The position numbers and the translations under genes are program-made. The notes under the pieces were generated by a model. That model saw nothing but the letters and a program-made list of their open reading frames with translations, searched no databases and had not been told where the DNA came from. Below are positions 57,946-64,000 of a stretch of DNA of 64,000 bases, one piece after another (positions within the stretch are counted from its first letter, which is position 1; each line of letters starts with the position of its first letter). Source of the DNA: Varroa destructor (lineage: Eukaryota > Arthropoda > Arachnida > Mesostigmata > Varroidae); assembly GCF_002443255.2 (NCBI RefSeq), contig NW_019211454.1:51523885-51587884 (forward strand). Direction: 5' to 3'.

Positions 57946-59165
57946 CGCCTGCAGGGACAAGACCGTTTTGCTCGGTAATAGCACAAAGACAACGAGCGTA
58001 CGATACGGTATAGTGCTGTTGGGTTAATGCTATAAAATAGGCGTCACAACAAGGTTAGTGGTAGAAGTGAGTATTGGAGGGAGTGCAAGAAGAAAAACAG
58101 ACAAGACTGCACCGAAAATGATGATGAAAGTTCACATAGTTCACGAGGTTATATCGAACTAAAGTCTTGAGTCTCGCAAAAATAAGGTGTGGCGACATTT
58201 GGCCTAGTTGACATCCCGGGGTAGCTGTCGGTGTTTGGTATAAGGTGTGGGCGGTGGTTCAATAGGTTAAAAAGAAACAAATAGATGTTTTGAAGTACAA
58301 AAACGTAATGAACCGAATTAAAAATACCAGATTTTCAGCTGCGAAGGCGGCCGCACCTTAGAAATACGCATTTTGTGATTTTTTTGCTTAGATTATTCTT
58401 TTTTATGGGAATCTTCTGAAGGTACAGATCGCTTGGTTATTCCCTTTGGGTTTTTGTTTATTCGTTCATTGCCCGTCCGTCGTATTGCCTTTTGAAACGG
58501 AAGAAACGAGAAGGGCTACGAGGTTGAAAGGGATAAACCGGAAGCTGCTGCTAGCAAATGCGTGAACATCACTCTGAGAGGAAATTTCGTATGATGTAGG
58601 AAAAGGTGTCTCGCGGCACGCGGACGAAGAGAACCTTGCATCGAATCTCAACGGAAATACCTTATGATAGTTAACTTGGACATTGAACAAAAGTTTTTAG
58701 TTATAATGATACTTTTCTCTTTAGGTGCATAGCACTATTACAAACATATTGTAAATGATGCATCGGAACGAGATGCTGAAGTCATCTGTAAAATTTGCTG
58801 ACAGTTATTCAAATTATACAAAAAGCATGTGTTAAGAAAGCGTTATTATTAAATCTATTTTACTCACTAAAATAAAGCCCATCAGCTTCGAACGGCTTAC
58901 GGTTGTGCGCGATTGCCAATAGCGATTAATGGTGATTGAAAGTCCGAGCGCAAGCCTTAGACTTCCCATTCGTGATGAGCAGTCTCGGTGCCACTGTTAC
59001 TGCAAGTATAATTCCCCTTCGACCGTTTAACGGTGAAGATCATTGCAATGAACTCAAACACCAGATGACGCAGAAACGCGTCAATTTGAAAAAATTCATT
59101 CACAACCGCTCGTAGATCCATCCGCATCCATTTATTATGACTCATTTGCTTAACGCTCTGCTTAC
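57946..59165. other. No supported gene
   Basis: Mostly AT-rich. A minus frame at 58957-59145 begins with ATG and is open for 62 codons. If the donor at 59165 is used it would lie in the following intron. Confidence 0.45.
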
Positions 59166-59381
59166 CTGCTTACTCATTAACTTGAGGGACCTGGAGGTGG
59201 TAGAGATTTGGGTCTGGTCGTAGGCACACTTTGACCTTCCAGAAGAGCAACTGAGTTCGGTGAATACAGTATGTGACCTCCAATATCGTTGGACATTTTC
59301 AATTACATCGAGCGCTCTCCCTTGACAAATGTTTAAACCGATGCTATACGGCGGTACCGAGATGTATCGCAAAGGAGTCCA
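59166..59381 (-). CDS. Candidate internal exon, phase 0-0 (unrecognised)
   Basis: On the minus strand the segment lies between ATCGATCTTCAG (AG at 59383-59382) and a consensus donor AAGCAG/GTAAGC at 59165. One frame is open for exactly 72 codons, starting WTPLRYISVPPYSIGLNICQ and ending ...KLMSKQ. The frame stays open further upstream to about 59429. The product is balanced in composition with Cys, Trp and Tyr. No family is recognised. Confidence 0.3.
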
Positions 59382-61688
59382 CTGAAGATCGATCGTAAAA
59401 ACGTTTTCTAGCGATCTCCCGTGACCCAACGATATTCAAGATGAGAAATAGATTACTCTGACCGTTTCTGCTATTCAACGTTTGTGTTAGTCAAGCATGT
59501 TTGCGGTACGTTATCGGATTAACGAAAAAATCATAGTTAGCTGCCCGGACATACAAGAAATCAGAGAAGTAGTACCTACTGATTTACTGAAATCATCATT
59601 ATTATTTATAGAGTAATCAGCAACGTTCCTGCGATAGAATAATAGACTTCCAACACGATGCACTCGACCTTGGTACTAAATAGACCCTTTCGAAGTCTTG
59701 GCTTAAACACGAATCTATATTGAAGCCAGTGCACTCACTAACGGAGTTCAATGTGATGTGCATCTTGACTACTCATGATCAAGCTAACGTCGGTGAATTC
59801 CATCTGCCAGTCATACATTTTATGGCTAGCAAGTATACATCTGTGTACACAAGTACTATTGTACATTTCTTGCCATGTTTCCATTGTTGATGCGGTTTGC
59901 TCTACGCAAGCGGGCCATTTTAACCGGCGTACATCACTTTTCAATTGGACTTTTCACACGATTGCCGCACTACAAATTTGAACTGCCCACGTGCAGCTGT
60001 CTATAGCTATCCGAAGCTGACTGAGCCACGAAGTCACGAAGATATTGCTTGTATTTTGAAATCGGTAAAGCGTTGCGTCAATGTGTCTTGGTCGTTGGCA
60101 TTTATACAATACTTGTTGTAGATCTGCTCATAGTTCAGTTATTGCCACCGTCGTTAAATTTTCTTGCAATTTATCGCGTTTATTGCGTCAAAGTCCATCA
60201 TGTACCATTGGTTTCGTGTCCCCACCCACTATCGCGATGAGTTGCATTTGACTGTATCAAAGAAAAAAGATGCTAAGAAAGGACAATAGAGACGACGTTG
60301 CGTTAATCGGTGTTCTTCTTTTTAATCTCTTTAAACTCTCGTTCTATCTACATCTCCACTTGTTTCAAACCGCTCCATTCCAACGACAGCAGCGGTCAGA
60401 AACCTCGGCGTGTAGATGGACGGACAGATCGCCGCCGTTGTGTAACTGTCACCGTAGGACCGTCACGTGTTCCGGTTCGTTGTCTTTCTTCTATATCTGC
60501 TTTGTAGACAGATAGTACGCGTGAGTACGCATTTTGCTAATAGCAGTACTACTGCTTCGAAACTCTGTTCGGCGCCATGCTTGATCAGTGTACAACGGGT
60601 GTCCCATAGGTCGCACCGTCGTGAGCGTGTACACAGCTTCTGATTGTCCGCTGGTTTGTTATGTAAGTAGATCTATCAAGCTACAGCTAACTATTGCATG
60701 TCGGCCTCATTATCTGTCTGTCTGCCTATACAGGCAGTGTACACACATATACGATCACCTTTTGCGTTCGTGAGTGTGTATCTTTGATCGTGATGTCTCT
60801 TGTCGCTTTACACTCTTTTCTCGCTCAATTTTCGGCCGAACCGTCCGTCCGTCCGTCCATCCGTCCGACGGCCGACGGCCAACGAACAGGCAGTCGGACA
60901 GCCAGTACGGGCCTCTGTTCAAATCAACGGTTGTAGTAATGACGGCTTCTTATGTGATGTCGTAGAATGGCACTTGCTGTATTCCGCAGTGCACTATGCG
61001 ACCGTTTTATGTCGTCTGCCCACAGTTCACAATCTGGGGCGTTTTCCCGACCCTACCCGCGCTGTAATGTCAGATTCTTCCGCGACGGGGCTCCTCTGGA
61101 CGTAAGGAGGACATTTTTATCGTCAGAGTTTTTCTTCAGCGTTTGCATCCTCTTCCTCATCGTCATCGCTGCTGCCGTAGTTTGTTTTTCGCTGCTGGCG
61201 CTGCCGCCATCATCATCATATCAGTTGTTGTTTTAACGTTACGCTCGTTCGCTCATTGGCGCGTAACCGCTAACTAACGGATATACATAAATATACTACG
61301 TAAAAGCACAGATACGCCTGCTGGCGAGCCAAAGACAAGCATATCCCGATGTTGCCATATTACCCGGGCGACTGTCACCGTTTCCTCCGTGACATTGCTG
61401 ACCCGTTCTTTGCCGTTTACCATCGCTTTTATGTACTCAAGATCCTGTCATAATTGAAAAGAACGGTGTTTTGTGCATGGCACCGACTGCTTCACGGAGC
61501 TGGCTGGACGCCTATGTCCAAACTGAAGAACAACGCCACCCAATTATTCGTATTCGATCACAGTGACGATGAACTATCGTTGCACACGGAGTGCCGCTGT
61601 TGTTTCGTCTGGTCGTTATCTCTTGTTGCACAGGGAAGACAACTACCCCAACGTCAAAAAAATTCAGAAGACACTTTTTTTTTTTCAG
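59382..61688. other. AT-rich then pyrimidine-rich DNA, no supported gene
   Basis: From about 60.25 kb the plus strand becomes rich in T and C with many short open frames. It contains the CCGT repeat at 60841-60867. I see no clear exon. Confidence 0.45.
60841..60867 (+). repeat. (CCGT)n tetranucleotide repeat
   Basis: Six CCGT/CCAT units followed by GACGGCCGACGGCC. The repeat plus tail can fold partly on itself. Confidence 0.85.
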
Positions 61689-61741
61689 CTCTATTAGAAC
61701 TGGCGAAGCAGCTTCAGCCCGTTTTGACATCGGCGTTGTAG
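61689..61741 (+). CDS. Candidate terminal exon next to AATAAA
   Basis: An unusually strong acceptor, T14CAG ending 61688, is followed by a frame reading LLELAKQLQPVLTSAL and then TAG at 61739-61741. An AATAAA begins nine bases later. The product would be an amphipathic helical C-terminus. An alternative frame from the same acceptor stays open to TAG at 61876-61878. The upstream partner exon was not found. No family. Confidence 0.28.
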
Positions 61742-61749
61742 TCAAATGT

Positions 61750-61755
61750 AATAAA
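61750..61755 (+). terminator. Possible poly(A) signal AATAAA
   Basis: Canonical hexamer followed by TGTTTTTACG, a U-rich downstream context. It supports the terminal exon proposed just upstream, if that is real. Confidence 0.35.
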
Positions 61756-61940
61756 TGTTTTTACGATAATCTTTTCGATAGTATGAGCGTATATTCAACA
61801 AAATTAGCGATTCAATTAGGTATTTATGGTAGTTCTATTTATAGAGTTTTGCTGCTGCTGCTGCGGCCGAGACGTTAGCTAAACGCCATTCGATGATGAA
61901 CAGTTTGATAACTACCAATATCGCTGCGGCCACGTTGCGT

Positions 61941-61958
61941 CTGCTGCTGCTGCTGCTG
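61941..61958 (+). repeat. (CTG)6 tract
   Basis: Six CTG units; a shorter (GCT)4 run lies at 61851-61863. Confidence 0.85.
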
Positions 61959-63110
61959 TCGGCGTCCGGGTACGCCGAGAGCTTAAGGGTGCATTATAAT
62001 CACCGAGGCGGCAATGCTTTTCGTTGGTAGGACTAAAGCTGCTTTGCGGTTTGTCCAGTCTGCGGTACAATTCCGTTCGCCGACCACTTTCTTAGCGGCG
62101 CCCATAGTTACGCTGTTACCGATATTGATGGTGGCAATGATGGCTGTAGTAGTATTAGTAGTTGTAGTGGTTCTTTTTCAACCTCTCCCCATTCTCTCTC
62201 TATCTCCCTTTTTTCTTCTGACTCTACGGCGTCAGTTGGAGGAGTGCTGTGTTTGAATGACACGACCCGAGGCCCCGCCTAACTGCACGTCCGACGCGGT
62301 GGCTCACGCCCCGTCGGCGACTCCCCGTTGTGACTGCCACCACACCACCAGCTTGGGGAAGCGGCTGGTAACGGAGACCAACAAACGTCACACACTTCTT
62401 GCATCCCCACTCGTCGTTCTCCATGACAGTTCTATATCGATGTCATTGGTTTCATGCAACTTGGCTATTTTAGACATTTCATTTCCTTGGCGGTCCTGAA
62501 AACCATGTTTTTCAAGAGGTCATTCGTCTGTTCTGGCACTTTGTGACGAGATCCCGTTAATCAAGTACTTACCTTGTTGAGGCTCAAACCGCAATCGCTA
62601 AGTCTCTGCCAGATCTCTCGTTCTAGCGGCAGTGCAGCGAGACGGACTGTCATGATAAAGCCGGCCACGCTGGAGATAGACCTAAACAGTTCCAGTAAAG
62701 CGCGTCACTATAAACGTGTTATATACACATTCGCTAGTACAACGGGGACAAATGACGCTAGCCATTGATGTATACGGCCTTTCTACTGACGCAGTATTGC
62801 TGCGACTGCTGTCTTTTGCTTGCGGGTAACATACGATACTGAGTCACAGCGGTCCGATTGCAGCGACACATCCAGTCCCGGACTTTCCTTCGTAACTAGA
62901 AACGTGCTTCATTTCGTTGACAGCTGTTAGTGCCTTTGATGGTAGAATGAAAACGATAGAAATGAAGAAGTAACGCTGCTGATATTACTGTATTTCCTAT
63001 ATCAGTATATATATCTCTTAAATCTGAATCAAATCAAAATTTTTTTCCCGTACCATCGCGTAAAGCAATCACTGCCGTACGAGACCGAATGCCTAGAGAG
63101 AACGAGATTA

Positions 63111-63117
63111 TATAAAA
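63111..63117 (+). promoter_or_regulatory. TATA box TATAAAA in TATATAAAAGGC
   Basis: A near-ideal TATA box with GC flank. An arthropod-type initiator TCAGTA lies at 63152-63157, somewhat far downstream at about 40 bases, and TCATCT at 63129-63134 is somewhat close. An ATG with A at -3 and G at +4 follows at 63194, with a 28-codon frame ending TAA at 63278-63280 (MARSLMLVTHIHCC...). The gene, if any, is unknown. Confidence 0.35.
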
Positions 63118-63529
63118 GGCACCAACACTCATCTTCGGCTGGACACGGCCTTCAGTAGAACCTTTATCTTGCCACTGCCATATACATCCTACGATGGCCA
63201 GGTCGCTTATGCTCGTGACCCATATCCACTGCTGCAATCCCTGGTCCACTGCAGGCCCAACCCCATTTTTATTGTCTTAATACTGTTAGTCTGCAGAAGC
63301 GGCGCCCGCCTCGCTTGTGTAAAAAAACAGTGAATAACAGCGGAACAGTGAAGAGGAGCAAAGGGAGGCAAAGTGCGGTCACGAGATCGGCCAGTAGGGA
63401 CTGAGTGATGGAAACGAGTAGCAAACACAGCCACGCAGAGTAGAAAAAAGCAGACGAAATGAATGCGGTTTGTTTTTAAAAAAAATCGCCCTCGCGGCCC
63501 TCGTCAGCGCGAGTCAACCCACACTTCAG

Positions 63530-63574
63530 CCTGCATTTCGCTGTAAAGGAGGACCACACGCCGGAGAGGACGAG
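63530..63574 (+). CDS. Candidate 15-codon exon with both splice signals
   Basis: An acceptor-like CACACTTCAG (AG at 63528-63529) and a donor GACGAG/GTAAGC at 63575 bound 45 bases, open in phase 0 (PAFRCKGGPHAGEDE). The strong donor lies 460 bases after the TATA box, so it could be the end of a first or second exon of a gene continuing past the window. Very short, so weak evidence on its own. Confidence 0.25.
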
Positions 63575-64000
63575 GTAAGCAAAAAAGGGTGATTTGGACG
63601 GGCTGCGCCCTGCGAGGATCACGTGTGTTCCAAGAAGACCATAGGAACGCAAACGAAGATGAGGACTACGAAGATGACGGGGCTGATGCTAAGCGGATTA
63701 AGCAACTCCGAGGAGATAACCCAGTCAGGGTAACGAGCGAGACGATAAGTGAGAGAACGCGTACGACATATCGATTGTCGAAGTGGAACTATAACAGTAG
63801 CATTTTGCCTCGTTCGTATCTCATTTGTCTGCACGGAGATATATGTGTGTCTGACTATCGATGCTTGTTGTACGAGAACTATGCACCGCTGGTTGCCTGT
63901 TTGCGTTTTGTGGGAAATTGATTTAGACAAAAGTCACCATCATATCACTGCAAGTAACCAGTTGTCAGTTAAAAGGGCTCTCGACGTAGTGTGTAGTAAC
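63575..64000 (+). other. Window end; no supported gene
   Basis: Open frames exist on both strands across 63589-63921, the plus one with an acidic EDEDYEDD stretch. They lie in what would be an intron if the donor at 63575 is used. Confidence 0.4.

Noticed and set aside
62014..62256. 80-codon plus frame with a long Val/Leu hydrophobic segment
   Set aside because: The hydrophobic run is encoded by GTA/GTT triplets in a T-rich strand-biased block, and I see no splice support.
1..64000. CRISPR array, rRNA, snRNA or complete transposon
   Set aside because: No regularly spaced direct repeats, no conserved rRNA or U-RNA signatures, and no transposase or reverse transcriptase blocks or paired terminal repeats with target duplications were seen by eye on either strand.

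Overview
The window reads as nuclear DNA of an animal. Only one gene can be recognised with certainty in 64 kb. It is an intronless animal-type uridine phosphorylase on the + strand at 18496-19377, followed by two AATAAA signals. There are no operons, Shine-Dalgarno sites or dense ORFs, so the DNA is not bacterial. The protein is of the metazoan UPP1/UPP2 type. CpG dinucleotides are frequent in the GC-richer patches, and the sequence is full of short tandem repeats with long AT-rich stretches. That fits an arthropod-like genome with little CpG depletion and long introns or intergenic regions; a mite or tick is my guess, not a demonstration.

Layout. 1-18 kb is mostly AT-rich and gene-poor, with low-stop patches at 2.8-3.3 kb and 17.4-17.9 kb (both minus strand). 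18.5-19.6 kb holds the uridine phosphorylase. 20.0-21.2 kb is a CpG-rich patch with a well-placed ATG. 21.2-24.4 kb is AT-rich and carries a tRNA-like/SINE-like fragment. 24.4-27.0 kb is the strongest regulatory-looking stretch: it is CpG-rich, has a palindromic CRE beside a CACGTG E-box, and has several CTCF-like cores, three of them in tandem within 180 bp. 27-42 kb alternates AT-rich DNA with GC-richer patches. 42-63 kb is dominated by degenerate trinucleotides (CAG/CTG, GTA, CCG, CAT) and by blocks of strong strand asymmetry.

Most of the rest is probably intron or intergenic DNA. Several stretches look like exons: an open frame bounded by good splice signals, or a protein-like frame with a well-placed ATG. 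None matches a family I recognise. They are listed at low confidence with the exact boundaries that transcripts or cross-species conservation could test. The best are 45810-46060 (-), 56536-56812 (+), 53374-53655 (-), 59166-59381 (-), 48364-48572 (+), 61689-61741 (+) and 41077-41222 (+). Long introns contain many pseudo-exons, so some or all of these may be false.

I found no convincing CRISPR array, rRNA, intact tRNA, complete transposon or viral gene. The most interesting non-coding items are the CTCF-like cluster at 24.4-26.9 kb, a perfect 44-bp palindrome at 50270-50313, a 34-bp alternating purine-pyrimidine tract at 41339-41372, an imperfect 17-bp-stem hairpin at 42650-42706, and homopolymer runs of G16 and C14.
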